From contig JBBPTG010000016.1 of the NCBI GenBank assembly GCA_038093975.1, positions 124,001 to 188,000 on the forward strand: 64,000 nucleotides of DNA, in the 5' to 3' direction. The DNA comes from Chalciporus piperatus (lineage: Eukaryota > Basidiomycota > Agaricomycetes > Boletales > Boletaceae). A program made the position numbers and the translations under genes. The notes under the pieces were generated by a model. That model made no database searches. It had not been told where the DNA came from and saw only the letters and a program-made list of their open reading frames with translations. Shown piece after piece: positions 1 through 11,802 of this stretch; position 1 is the stretch's first letter, and each line of letters begins with the position of its first letter.

Positions 1-329
1 TCGATACACACGTCGACGGACTGGACCAGGATCGTGTGCCAGATGAGCCATATTAGTGTATTGCCAATGTCACCCTCCTAGCTGGCATATTCCGAGGAGT
101 ATAATCGGCCCTGCGACCTACTTTCGCTGCAAAATCATCAGAACGGTATCTGCTAATACTGGCGCTGGTGGATTTTTGCACTCGTTCAGGACAGAAAATC
201 ACAAGTACTGGTGGACGAGGCCACTGTCGTTCTCACGCCTACTTGGTCAGAGGATCTGCACTAAAATTACACCTTTACTTTGACAGTTCACCTCGCCAAC
301 CTAGAGACCAGCGTTTAAAGTATAGCACG
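1..329. other. Upstream intergenic region of ARP6
   Basis: No coding frame with recognisable content is visible here on either strand. It is the 5' flank of the actin-related protein gene and may contain its promoter and leader, or the end of a gene to the left of the window. I see no clear TATA box. Confidence 0.5.
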
Positions 330-2177
330 ATGGATACATTGGCCACGGTGATGCTCGATAACGGCGGGTCGACCATTAAAGCCGGTGTGGTCGGGAACGA
401 TGACGAGGTCCGGTAAGTCTGCTGCCAGCAAGTCATTTCTTGCGCGGAGGGAACCGTGACTGAATTTCAAGTTGCAAGGCTCATTCCCAACGTTGTTGTC
501 CGATCAAAGGGGGACCAAGCCACGTACGTTGGACACGAAATTGACCGATGCAGAGACTTCTCCTCGCTCCATTACCGGCTCCCTTTCGAGAAGGTATCCA
601 TTGCTTCGGGGTCATATTTGCATCAGAACATCGGTTGACTGAAACTAGAGCATTCTAGGGGTATCTAGTCGATTGGGATGCGCAAAAGGTTGTTTGGGAC
701 GGATTATTTTCCACAGAAGTCCTTTCGGTCGGTAATCTTTTTCAAATCGTTGCCCTACCAACACTACATTTCTTGCAGGTGAATGCTCCAGATTGTTCAC
801 TCATTATTACGGAGCCTTACTTCAACCTGCCCAACATACAAGACGTATATGACCAGTTTGTCTTCGAGGAATACGAATTCCAGTCATATTACAGATGTAC
901 ACGTAAGTTCCTCTTCCATGTATGCCCAGGCGCCTCGCCCACGGGGGATTCCGTCCGTCTAGCCGCTGCCTTGATTCCATATGGCTCCCTCTTTGCTGCG
1001 GATGGAGCTGATGCACCCGAGTGTGCTCTTGTTGTGGACTCTGGCTTCAGCTTTACGCATGTTGTCCCCATGATCAACAACCAAATCCAGTGGCATGCCG
1101 TCAAGAGGTGAGGTTGGATTCTAAACTTCCACGTTAAGAAGTTCTAATCTAAGTAGAATGGATGTCGGAGGCAAACTCCTGACTAATCAACTAAAAGAGG
1201 TCGTATCATATCGCCAGTGGAATATGATGGATGAAACGTACATCATGAACCACGCCAAGGAATCGTGCTGTTACGTGTCGACGCAGTTCATTGCGGACCT
1301 CGAAACTTGTCGGTATGTTGTCTTTCACGATGTTGCAAGCAGTCATTCAACCACCCAAGGTCGAGACCGAGGAAGAATCCTATTGTGATGGAATACCTCT
1401 TACCCAACTTTTCCATCAATCGAGGTGGCGAGATCAAACCACCCGGATATGAGCTAACCGCAACAGATCAAGTTCTTCTCATGGAAAACGAACGTTTTAC
1501 CATTCCGGAGCTCCTATTTCGTCCCGACGATATCGGTCGGTAATTCAAATATAGAATATCAGAGTTGTCAGCTAACAGTTTCCTGTACATATGATTTCAG
1601 GATTGGAGCAGCCTGGACTCCCAGGTACAATAGCGGCGTCCATTGCATTGCTCCCCGAAGATCTACAGGGCATGTTTTGGGCGAATATCGGGGTGATCGG
1701 TGGTAATATCAAATTCTCCGGATTTCAAGAAAGACTGTACGCCATCGCAGTTTATTGTACTGCCCGTTGTGAGACGCACTGACAACTCACCAGGATCACA
1801 GAATTACGCTCGCTTGCTCCGGTTGATTTTGAGATAAACATATTCAAGTCTGACGAGTGAGTAGAATCTTTTTTTCTCGGAGCATACCGCTATCATGATA
1901 GTAACATATGCCACGGATCAGCCCGGTCACAGAAGCGTATCGCTCAGCTGTGTCTTTTGCCAGGCATCCTGATTTCCCATCCCACCTCGTTACTCGAGAA
2001 GAATACTTGGAGTCGGGTAGCAGCGCCGTCCGTAGAAAGTTTGGTCAGCCGGATATTGACCAGCCTTCCGAGAAGAGCAAACCTGTAAGACAGGATGACA
2101 TCGAGCCGCGATTGACGAAGAAACCCAGCAGGGCCCGGATACGTACCACCACGACGTCGTCTGCTCGCCGTCGGTGA
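330..2177 (+). CDS. ARP6: Actin-related protein 6 (SWR1 complex subunit)
   Basis: This encodes ARP6, a nuclear actin-fold protein. In known orthologues it is a core subunit of the SWR1 remodeller that deposits histone H2A.Z. The first exon reads [19 protein letters not shown], the ARP6-type phosphate-loop start (LLDNGxxxIKAG). Later exons give [54 protein letters not shown] and [11 protein letters not shown], the diagnostic ARP6 blocks. [13 protein letters not shown] is the second phosphate loop. [18 protein letters not shown] is the usual C-terminal signature, followed by a basic Arg-rich tail. At least eight short introns interrupt the gene. The ATG at 330 is chosen because it begins the conserved N-terminus directly. 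Its 3' end faces the importin gene's 3' end across a 1.5 kb gap. Family assignment is strong; exact intron borders are inferred. Confidence 0.93.
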
Positions 2178-3726
2178 CTGCCGTACTTACTTTGATCGGA
2201 AAGTCTCCCATCGGCGCAGGGTTCACAGATTCAGGGTTGACTTTCATGACGACGACAACCATCTTGCACCGCACAACCGCGATACCTCGCGAGCGCTCAT
2301 TCTTGCGCTTTGCGCCGAGACTCTGGCGCAAACCCCGCATTCCCGTTACAGTACCTGTGACTACGTATTGTGACTGTATGGCCAGCATCGAATATGAAAA
2401 GTTTGGGCGTGGCGAACTTCCCCTATCTGGAAAGCTAGTCGCCTTAGCTTCAATTTATCCTGTCAGGCACTGAGAGGAATGGAACATGATTACCGCTGAG
2501 TCACCCGATGCATATCCGTCTCCCTTCTCGAAAAGCATTTGAATGGTTCTTTTGCCTGTTCACATTTACTCAGATTGGACAGTCGGTCTTGTTGGGAATT
2601 TGAGCTGGCATAACCACTCTGCCCTTCGAAATCACACCATTTCTTTTGCCCGCCCCCGTGCTCCACGCAAGTCGACTCGTCGCCCCAATCATTGAGCATT
2701 AGCACGATCTGTCAAGGGCGTCATCGCATCCCTCCAAGGATGTGGTTTCTGAGTGGACTCGACAATCATACAGGCACGATGGCCGCGGCCAGCGTTGGCC
2801 CCTTCACTACGAAGGCCGTCGAGATACCGCTGACCTATGGAAGCCCATCCCGCTCTCTCGCTCAGCCCGCCCCTTCCTGCTGACGATGGAACACTCGCAA
2901 CTCGTTCCTTACAGAGCCAAGGGCCAGGCTATATTAACAATCATACTGATCGTTGATGAAACGTCGGGACCATCTCTTCTCCGCTCTACGAGTCAAACGA
3001 CTGGGGTTAAGTTTTTTTTTTTACAACGGACTCATCCCCCGTACGATTCGGCCGTTCAACATTGCTGTGTCATCCCCCGACCGCGCGAAGGCGCTGTGAA
3101 CTTCGATGCTAAGATGGGGAAAAACAGTCTTCCGGTCGATCTCGGGATGATCACATGTCGAGTTCGGGGGAGAAGGCGGCACCGGTCCAATCTCCTCGTG
3201 AATGTTTACAGGGGGGCAGGTTACCCGCTCCCCCTTGATAACCAGGAACGAGGGGTGAAAACAGGGAGACCGTGAATTTTCACGGATGCGGCACAGCAAT
3301 TCCCAACTGTTCGTGAGTGTAGTTGACCCCATGAGGATATCTGAGCGCCTGAAAACCGTCCTTTTGTTAGATACGCGTCATCGAACTGCTACCGTGTCCG
3401 TTCTGGAGCATCGTCAAGCACTTGTTTTACTCCCCTCGATCTTGCGCGTTCGTCCTTGTCGATCTACAGATATCAAATGTTGTACGAGTCCAGAGTTGGA
3501 CTCCACAGATAAAACTGACATGTCAGAGGATTCGGCCCCACACAGGTCCACAGCTGGAAGCAACGGCAACCTCACACAGCCAGTTATTTATCGACCAAGT
3601 TGAAGATTACCGTTCGTTCGTCACGCATCGTATGAGCGATATCAAAGTTGTCTCCATTGAAAAAAAAGTCGTGCAAATGTAACATCAATACAGGACACGT
3701 TCCACTGCAATCCGTCCTTGATTCCT
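2178..3726. other. 1.5 kb convergent intergenic region
   Basis: This lies between the 3' ends of ARP6 and the importin gene. It contains a run of about 12 T at 3010 and several overlapping open frames. The longest is on the plus strand at 2742-3275 (177 codons, no ATG at its very start that looks special). None gives a recognisable domain, signal peptide or splice pattern, so I annotate no gene. A small unknown gene cannot be excluded. Confidence 0.4.
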
Positions 3727-6700
3727 TTACTGAGTCGGATTCTGTGTCTCAGCCAGGGTCATCACTTCCATGAGCACCGTCTGTTGTTCGACGCTCAAGA
3801 TCGTCGTCGCAGCCTGGTACAGATGGCTGTTCTTGCTTTGGAAAGCTGAGGAAACGAGGAAACGATAACGATAACGTCGTCAGAGAAGGGCACGAGAGGG
3901 GCGGTAGGAAACGAGATCGTACTCGTCAATGCTTGCTTGAAAGTCGTGTACGGGTTGATAGCGTCGATGAGACTGAAGAAGCCAAGTTCTTCTTCGATCT
4001 CAGGTTCGTCAGAGATGTCGGATTCGTCATCGCCACCGACTGTCACTCTCTCGGACCTCTCCCTCAGGCGAGCGCTCTAAGGTAATAATTGTCAGATCGG
4101 TGTTTGGATGTGGCCTGAAACTGTTCATTTACCTCGTTGGCGAGCATCTCGAGATACGCAGAGTCCTCGTCCCAGACGTCCTCTGAAACGCATGACTTTG
4201 AGTGAATCGCACATCAGAGCAAAAAAAGGGGGTTTCGCATTTACCGTCGTCCTCTCCCTCGAGGTTCAAGTACCTCGAGTCGTCGTCATCTTCGTCATCA
4301 TCGCTCTCCGCCAGACTTTGCTCCAGCTTCTTGCGTTCTATAGGAAACCCGATGTTACCTCCCCAGCTCGAATGAAAATAAATCAGAAAAATGAAACCCA
4401 CTCGACATCGCCTCAGGAAGACCCTTGAAGACGGTCAAAGCCCCAGCAACAATCCCAGGCCACCCCTCCTGCAAACTGGGCGGAATCATCGCCCCATCGA
4501 CCTCCAACAACTTACAAAGCGCAAGGATGCTAATTCGCTTGTCATGCACGCGAGGAAGCTTGCTATCCGTGTTGATCGCTGCAAACCACTCGTCAAAGAA
4601 GAGACGAGCGGCGCCTGCTTTGTAGTTCTCCATGAGATGAAGAGATGCAGTCGGGTTGTAGAAGACGGCATTGATGAGGACGAGGAGGTTGGCGAGTTTG
4701 AAGGCGTAGGTGTGGCCTCCGTCAATGTTGTCGATGGCGACTTTGAGGATGTTTTGGAGATGCTGGGAGATGTACATCAGCAACTGGGTGCTACCGACGA
4801 GACTCGATAAAAACGCACATCGTCTACATGACCAGCGAGGTTGAGTAGGACGGACTCTGCGAGCTTGCAACCATTGATTCGGTCATTGTCACCAAGCTGC
4901 GGGTTGGTCATGGACGTTTCGTAGATGTCCAAGACCTTTTGCCTGTAGTCGGGTCGAGCCTCGAAGACGTCGGCGCCGTACGACAATAAGTTGTCCAAGG
5001 AAGGGAGCATTTCTGAACAGACGATCCAGCTCAGTATGTCCGAGTGTCAAGGTACGACGGAACCCTCACCGTCCAAAAAGTCAATTGCATCAGACTTGAA
5101 CAACGAGTAGGTCAACTCGAAGATCGGCCACATGTTCGGCGAGATGGACGTCAGCTTGAAGGTAAGACTGTCCACCAGCTCATACATGTTGTCGAACAGA
5201 TCTAAGAATCGGTTAACACGAAATAAAAGAACGACGAACCGCTCAAGACTCACCGACAAGCTTGTTCTCGAGAGTGAAATGAATGATGGGAATGATCACT
5301 TCTTGAACCTGTCTGAGTATCTCCTGGCTGCCTTCGACCGAGGACACGATCTACATATGCATTACCGCGTAAATGCGAATCCCGGGGTATTCACGAGACA
5401 AGCAAACCAACCGTGCTGATAGTCTTTGCTACACCAATAGCACCGTACACCTTGTCATCATCAGTGTCGAGTATCGAGTCAACATCGATGTTGTCTGGGG
5501 CCGTTTCGCTCGTCTGTGAAAGTGCTTCCCTGGCAAGACGCATATACGATTCGCACTACAAATTTAGCATCATCAGCGAACGAATCATAGATCCCACAGT
5601 GAATATACATACCAATCTTCCAGTCAACTCAGTTGCAACAGGAAGCAACTCATCCTGGAACTGCTCAACCATCGACTCCATGGCATTATTAAGGAGATCC
5701 AGATCTGTCTCATCAGACAGCTTGAGGAGGCCTTTGTTCATATACGTTAGCATTATGTGGGAGACGAGGGAAAGGAAGCATGCACGCACGTCGGATGACT
5801 TCGCCAACTCGAGGTGAAACGACCGTTCGCACTGTATAGAAATCAGTCACATCAGGCAGATTGAGCTGGGGACTTTTCACACACCTGAATCGTAGGAGAC
5901 GACCATGTGAGTGAGTGCCAAGGCTGCTTGGACACGGACTGGGAGTTCAGTGTCATCGAGGGCAGTAGCGACTGCATTCGAGTGCTTTGCCAAATTCTGG
6001 ATACACCCTTTTTTCAGTATGAACGCCAAGTGAAAGATGAAAAGTTGTCAGCGTACAGCATCGCTCCATTCAAGGTTGTGCTTCGCAACCGTAGACAAAA
6101 CGTCGCAAGCCTGGAACGCCAATGAGCCAAAAAAGTAACTCAAGCAGAAGACTCCACTCACGATAGCGCGCATGTATGGCTCGCTAGCGCTGTATTCAGG
6201 AAAGACGAATTGGGTCATAAACTGCTCCATCCCTCCTTTAACCTCAGGGTGGCGCATAATGAAAGGACCGAGAGCAGAGGTAATGTTCAAAGCACCATAT
6301 TTCTGAGATGGCGTCGCATTGCTAGAAGATGGGGGCATCATGAACTTTGATATCAAGGAGGAGAGAGCGGTACGCACGAACGGAGAACGTTGTTGACGAG
6401 GTTGAGCATGGGCAAGAACGTGATCTTGGTTCTGACGGTTGCAAGAGAGAGAATGAAGGCAGTTGCACCCGCCACTGGTGACGAGATGTTCTCGTATTCG
6501 TCTGCGCCCTTGATTAGGCTGGATTGCAGGCTCGTGCAATGATTGGAACATACCAATGGAAGCTCGGACATACTCGACAGGATCAGATTCCCAGAGTTCC
6601 TGATCGGCAGGTTTGAAGCAAAGATGAGGGAAGGCAAAGTTGGCAACAAGGCTCTCGACGTGAGGTTTTAAGAGAATCCAAGTAGACTTTGGCTTGATGC

Positions 6701-8010
6701 TAGCGAGGACTCGAGTCAGCTCGAAGCAAACGACGTACGAGATGTTACATACCACGCAGTGAAGAACTGGAAGATCTGGTACTGGCATTTCTTCGAGAGC
6801 CACGCTTGTTTTGAAACATAAAACTCGACTTGTTGAAGGTACACCTTGGAGATCTCTGGCGCGAACGCGGTCACGAAGTGGGTGGCGAATGCGCCGTACT
6901 CTTTCTGAAAGGGAGATGGAAGCTGCGATGGGTTCCCGAACCTGGCACAAGGTCTTAGTGCGCCAATGTCATCGACTCTGAAAGGATGTCTGACCTGTGG
7001 AACAGTCTACCCAGCGTAGCGTACGCCCATTTCTTGGCCTTCCACCACTCACACCTTTCTCTCTCTTCCTCGTTATCAGGAACAGCCTCGCTCGGAAGCG
7101 AGAGATTCACGACCTGGAAGAGCAATCTCCCCCAAGGCACGAGACTCTCCGCACTTTGCTGGTGTACACTGAGGTTGACGATGACCGAGGTCCTGTACGT
7201 CTTCAAGATGAGATGCAACATCGTTGGGATCTCTTGGGCAGACGAGGGAGGCGTGTTCAACATGCCAGTCGCGACAGTAACGAGGGTCGGGAACAGTTGC
7301 TCGATAATACCAGGAAGGTAGTCCTTGCTCTGACGATACCTACCCAACGCAGTCGGTTCACCGAACCTTCACGTCTCGCTGGGCTAAACACCACTCACCT
7401 GAAAGCACGGACACATTCGAGTGCCGCAACACATCCAGCCCCAACCTCGCGAATATCACCACTATTCAACAGCGCATTCACACTCTCCAACAGGTTCGGC
7501 CATCTTTCAGGGAAATCGTGGGCAATGAGATCTTTGAGTGTTGCACCCAATTGGACAGTGATCGTCCGTGAAGGCGACCCCGCGAGAAGACCTAAAATGG
7601 ACGACTTCAACGCGTCGCGATCGGATTGTGCGATAGGTATCTGTTCAGGACGTGTCCCGACGTTGTCCACGATATAAGACGTGTGGACACGATTCTTGAG
7701 GTAGACGGAACAAGCTTGACGAGTGGCACTATGAGCAAGGAGCGAGAGATCAACTGGGGAGGAAAAAGAGAAACGAGAACGCGTCGGTTACGCACAGATC
7801 GACGCTATCAGATGCAATGATTTGCAAGATGGCGGTCAGCATGCCCTCTTGCGAGCCAATCTACGACATGAGGCCGTATGTGAGTTGTGGAGGATCACGA
7901 ATCTAGTATCCACGACCGACCTTGCGGATCTGAAGTTCCCCCGCCTTTTGGATATTGGGATCGGCATTGTAGGTCGTCGCGAAGAGATTGGCGAGAGCTT
8001 GGAGGTCCAT
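3727..8010 (-). CDS. Importin-beta family karyopherin, importin-7/8 type (Nmd5/Sxm1-like)
   Basis: This is a large nuclear transport receptor that would carry cargo through the nuclear pore under Ran control. The N-terminus reads MDLQALANLFATTYNADP then AGELQIRK, the start of the importin-beta N-terminal (Ran-binding) domain. The next exons include KSSILGLLAGSPSRTITVQL, LKDLIAHDFPERWPNLL and a block ending CEWWKAKKWAYATLGRLF. That last block (EWWKxKKWAxxxLxRLF) is a hallmark of importin-7/8 and yeast Nmd5/Sxm1. HEAT-repeat exons follow, then an acidic segment (GGDDESDISDEPEIEEELG) and a conserved tail FFSLIDAINPYTTFKQAL. The stop follows AETQNPTQ. About fifteen short introns are present. Total length is consistent with the roughly 1,000-residue family. 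Which of the two yeast paralogues it matches best cannot be settled by eye. Confidence 0.9.
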
Positions 8011-8315
8011 CGATGTCGATCACGGGTGAAGGGGAGATGCTATACTATCCTCGTTCACGCGTAGTTATTATAAGATAAAAGAAAGAAAGAAAAATACAAC
8101 GCCGGGGTTGGAGAGTTCGTCAGCGTTTGGGTCGACAAAGGGTCTCCTCAAATTTTTGTTCGGCACACGTCTCGCGTCCAAGTTAGCTTGATCGATCCTA
8201 TTACTTCCGTGTCCATTTACGAACTGATTACGACCAGACAAGGTCAAGAGCGTAGGAGTACAAGTCCATATCCTCAGGGTACTTGAAATAGCTGTACGTC
8301 AAATAAAGGCGTTCT
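8011..8315. other. Importin promoter / DSC3 3' flank
   Basis: This stretch separates the importin start from the end of DSC3 on the same strand. It has a purine-rich stretch (repeated GAAA units near 8070-8090) and no credible coding frame. It should contain the importin promoter. Confidence 0.5.
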
Positions 8316-9415
8316 TCAAGACGTATCCAGCAGGTATCTCCACGTTCCAAACAACAGATTCACCAAGAACCCGAGCACGACCCCTACCTGCGTCTTGCGT
8401 CTATAATCACAATCAGCCGACCAGCAGCGGACAACAAGCGGACAACAACCCACGGGAAAACAGTGCTTTCTATAGGTTGAACCTGACTACCATCATCCCA
8501 GAAAGCGGCAGGTTTGGGGTCCCGTAAAAAGAACAAAGGAAGGATGGGGAAGAAAAAGCCCAGTAAAATGCCTCGTAGAATCATACTTTGCGCCGAAGTT
8601 TGAACGAGTGGTGCACTGCCCGCACTATCCATGGAATCGATCCATTGTTCTTCCAATGCACGAGCGTGCTCGTCATCTACGTCGAGAGTGAGCTTGGTCT
8701 AGACCATAAACATCGAATAAACGCACAATCCTCATCCTCATCGTTTTCGATCTCGAGGTCAAGATAGTTGGACGAAGATTGGCTATGAAACTGCCGCCGA
8801 AAGTTCGCTATATCTTCCTCCGAAAACCCTGCAGTCACCAAACGGTCGAAACCTCGCAGCGGACGGAGCTGAGCCACCTAAGCAACGCCAGCGCGATTCA
8901 TTCGTTTGAAACACCCTGAAAATGCCAAGTCTCATTTGCATACCTGTGGCGTCTCCTCAACTTCGGTTCCTGGCTCGATCTTGGGACCGACAGAACAGTG
9001 CAGCCAAGTGATGAGAGGCGACTGTAGCACTTGCGCAGTTGTGTCATTAGACTTGGAGGATTGCGCACGTAACTGTCGCTCCTCCAAGGAGCTCAGCCAG
9101 GAATGGAGGAGTGTATCATCCGTGAGTAGTCGACCAGCGTGAATCAATCTTAATCTCCGTTCCTTGAGCTGAGGTCGTGCTGCAACTATCTGCAGCCATA
9201 TCTCAGATATACTCCCCCTGGGGCTGAATGGGGACACGCACCTTCGCCTTCGCGTCTCGAACGGTGTCCTTACTGGTCACAAGCAGCACAAGGTCTGGCA
9301 CGCCCTCCGTGAACCGAATCGTCAAGTCTCGAGAGTCTGACTGCAGCTGAGACGGTCCTTCACCAACTTCTGGGTCTACTGCTCGTTGCTTTCCCTTGGC
9401 CTTTTCGCTGAGCAT
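8316..9415 (-). CDS. DSC3: DSC E3 ubiquitin ligase complex subunit 3 (DUF2407)
   Basis: This encodes a membrane subunit of the Dsc E3 ligase, which in fungi ubiquitinates Golgi/ER substrates such as the SREBP precursor. The chosen start gives MLSEKAKGKQRAVD, a typical basidiomycete beginning. A ubiquitin-like domain follows (DLTIRFTEGVPDLVLLVTS ... RLRLIHAGRLLTDDTLL), then the DUF2407 C-terminal domain (LRPLRGFDRLVTAGFSEEDI, FRRQFHS, EEQWIDSMD). Two membrane spans come last: RGILLGFFFPILPLFFLRD, and a second in the final exon, VGVVLGFLVNLLFGTWRYL, ending LLDTS. The last intron (donor in the TTCCCgtgggt context, acceptor near 8400) must be removed to reach this segment; unspliced reading stops early. 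It is divergent from KIN17, sharing a promoter of about 170 bp. Confidence 0.9.
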
Positions 9416-9584
9416 CGCTGTATAGCCAGTCAGTAATTCGAGGTCATGACAAGATGGGGTAGTGGCTGTGCAATTTGGCTGTGGCACCTTCTTTAGTCAG
9501 CAATCCCAGCAACCTTGATATCCTTGTCGTCGACCACCAAGTCACCGTAACGCTTGTACCACTCACAAGACCATATAGCCCACC

Positions 9585-10620
9585 ATGCCCCGCGCAGAAG
9601 GTATGCATTCGCCCCAATTCACTCAGCCAACCACTTACAATGACTCTCAGTCGGAACGCCAAAGTACCTGGCGAACAAGATGAAATCAAAAGGCCTACAG
9701 CGCCTTCGATGGTACTGTCAAGTCTGCCAGAAACAATGCAGAGACGAAAACGGTTTCAAATGTCACGCTCAATCAGAAGCCCATCTTCGTCAGATGCTTG
9801 TCGTGGGAGAGCACGCGGGGAAGCATATCGCTGATTTCTCCAGTCAGTTCCAACATGACTTTGTGCAGCTTCTCTCTAGGAGGCAAGTCCGGATCGGGAT
9901 CGCATTGTATGATCATATTCGGTGTTGGGCTGACTTGACATCGCGGGTCGTGTTGTGTTTATTAGGTTTGGGACCAAGCGCGTCTTTGCGAACAGAGTAT
10001 ACCAGGAGTTCATTCAAGACAAACAACATCTTCACATGAACGCAACTCGCTGGGTCACGCTCACCGAATTCGTCAAATACCTCGGTCGTATTGGCATCGC
10101 TCGCGTCGACGAAACCGATAAAGGCTGGTTCCTCGCATGGATCGACAACTCACCAAACGCTCTCTCCAAACAAGAAGCCTCGCTCAAGAAAGAGCGCGCA
10201 ACAATGTCAGACGAACAACGGGAACGGCTATTGATTGCAGAGCAGATCGAGAGGGCAAAGGATGAAGCAGCCGGGTCATCCTCGCGATCGGCTTCTCCGC
10301 CTGCGGAAGACCAGGGTCTACAAAGGGAAGATGGTGCAGAAAAGGTCGTCCTTTCACTTTCTGTCAAACCTACAGCTCCCGTTGCAACTACGCCCGCACC
10401 TGCCGCTGTGGGGTTGAAGCTCAACCCCCTGAAGGCTGCCAATCCGCTGAAGCGTCCAAACGTTTTCAAGACTGCAGCCGCTGCCAAGCCTTCTGACAGC
10501 TCTAGTGGCGCCAATGACAAGAAGCGACCTGCTTCTGCGATGTCAGCTGCAGAGCGTCTGATCCTGGAGGACCAGGAACGAAAGAGACGAAAGATGGAGA
10601 GGGAAGCTGTTGTATCCTAG
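9585..10620 (+). CDS. KIN17-like DNA/RNA-binding protein
   Basis: This encodes a 300-residue KIN17 homologue, a nuclear zinc-finger protein tied in other eukaryotes to DNA replication/repair and pre-mRNA processing. Three exons join cleanly: 9585-9600, 9651-9882 and 9966-10620. The protein starts MPRAEVGTPKYLANKMKSKG, then LQRLRWYCQVCQKQCRDENG and FKCHAQSEAH form a C2H2 zinc finger. The winged-helix domain (KRVFANRVYQEFI, RWVTLTEFVKYLGRIGIARV, KGWFLAWID) is intact. A helical, charged region and an Ala/Pro-rich linker follow, ending with a basic RLILEDQERKRRKMERE stretch. The second intron appears to use a GC donor (gcaagt) with an ordinary AG acceptor; the reading frame RR-FGTKRVF is restored only with that border. 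It shares a promoter with DSC3. Confidence 0.93.
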
Positions 10621-11258
10621 TTTGGTTTTCGTTTGGTTGGTGTATTCTAACGTTGTATCCCATTCGTTATATCCGTATTCCTTGAACTTTTAATCACCTG
10701 GTCGCTGTCGTTCTCCCCAAAAGGCCTCGTATTTCGGATCTACAACAAATGTCTGACCCGATTCAAAACGTTGTTCAATGTTCCCTTAATCTAGCTGTAA
10801 TGGAGACTCGCGATGTGAGATCGCGTCTCATCTCAAGGAGCTAATACAAAGCTTTGCACGTGTGTAAGCAATGTGTAAGGGTAGCAAAAACACTGCCCGT
10901 ACGATTAAGGTTACTTCGGATCCAAGTAAGTACCTGTAAGTACCGGGTCTTTGCAACGTTTGAAAGTGGACAAATCATACGATTCTGCGAGTTCTCGCTC
11001 ACGTTCGTCCTACTCCTGATCGGGTAACTCTACTGGCTGATAGGTGGTGGTCTAATCGAAGGACTCATCTATATCACACTTCAATATTGTATGGGGTCAA
11101 GGGTTCATTGTCTCAGAGGTTACAGACAAACACGCAAAGTAAATAGAGGCACAGGTCGTAACGCAGATGGTACAAAGATCGTGCATGGGCGCAGAAAACG
11201 CTCAGCAGCACATCTCGCACGGGCAGCCTAAAAATGATTCGTCAAACAAACGACACAG
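10621..11258. other. Convergent intergenic region between KIN17 and CYSTM genes
   Basis: Both neighbouring genes end toward this stretch. It is AT-richer than the genes and shows no coding frame, RNA gene or repeat that I can recognise. Confidence 0.5.
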
Positions 11259-11729
11259 TCAAGGAATGACGCCCGACGTACAAATGATGTCCGCAGCGCA
11301 CTCGCAGCATGCCTACGAATAGCAATGTCAGTTTGTGACAGACAGGGGTCAGTGACACTATGCATTACCTTGCAGCATTCTGAGGGATACGAGATCAACA
11401 TCAGTGATCCGTTGAATGGCTGGAAGAGAGTACTCACCAAAGCAGAGGAAGCACTCGAGGGCACCCAAGAAGCAGTCCTGAAAAGGATACGATATCACAA
11501 GGGGGTCCCTTTTCGAGCAAGTCGAGTAGTAGATACCTTAGCGGCACCTCCACCGCGGAGACGCTTTGCGTGGTGGTGCTCCTGGTGGTTCTGAGCGGGC
11601 GCAGGGTCTGTAACGCCTGTGGGAGGGAACACGCAGTTGAGTTGTTGACCCCAGATAAAAGGGGGAGTACATACTCATTTGCATGGCAGCCTGGGGCTGG
11701 TTGACGGTAGTCTTGTTGGATGATTCCAT
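11259..11729 (-). CDS. Small CYSTM-like cysteine-rich tail protein
   Basis: Five exons splice to a 79-residue protein too fragmented to appear as one frame. It begins MESSNKTTVNQPQAAMQM, has a polar His/Gln-rich middle (NHQEHHHAKRLRGGGAAK), and ends in DCFLGALECFLCFECCKACC then ECAADIICTSGVIP. This matches the CYSTM pattern: a polar N-terminus and a short C-terminal hydrophobic helix packed with cysteines. CYSTM proteins are tail-anchored or palmitoylated membrane proteins, often stress-responsive; the role here is inferred. One exon, 11369-11379, is only 11 bases (AATGCTGCAAG) and supplies the central CCK residues. A TATA-like motif lies about 65 bases upstream of the ATG. The four splice junctions all keep frame and obey GT-AG, which gives me confidence. 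Confidence 0.85.
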
Positions 11730-11795
11730 CGTCTCTCTTGCTTGTGAGGGTGGGGGAAGGTGAGGATGAAGGCTGGTGAAGCGAGGTGAGGCAGA

Positions 11796-11802
11796 TTATA
11801 TA
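11796..11802 (-). promoter_or_regulatory. TATA box of the CYSTM gene
   Basis: On the minus strand this reads TATATAA, about 65 bases before the ATG of the CYSTM gene. Position and sequence fit a core promoter; no other evidence. Confidence 0.5.

Noticed and set aside
10032..10520. 162-codon minus-strand frame
   Set aside because: It is the antisense shadow of the KIN17-like coding exon.
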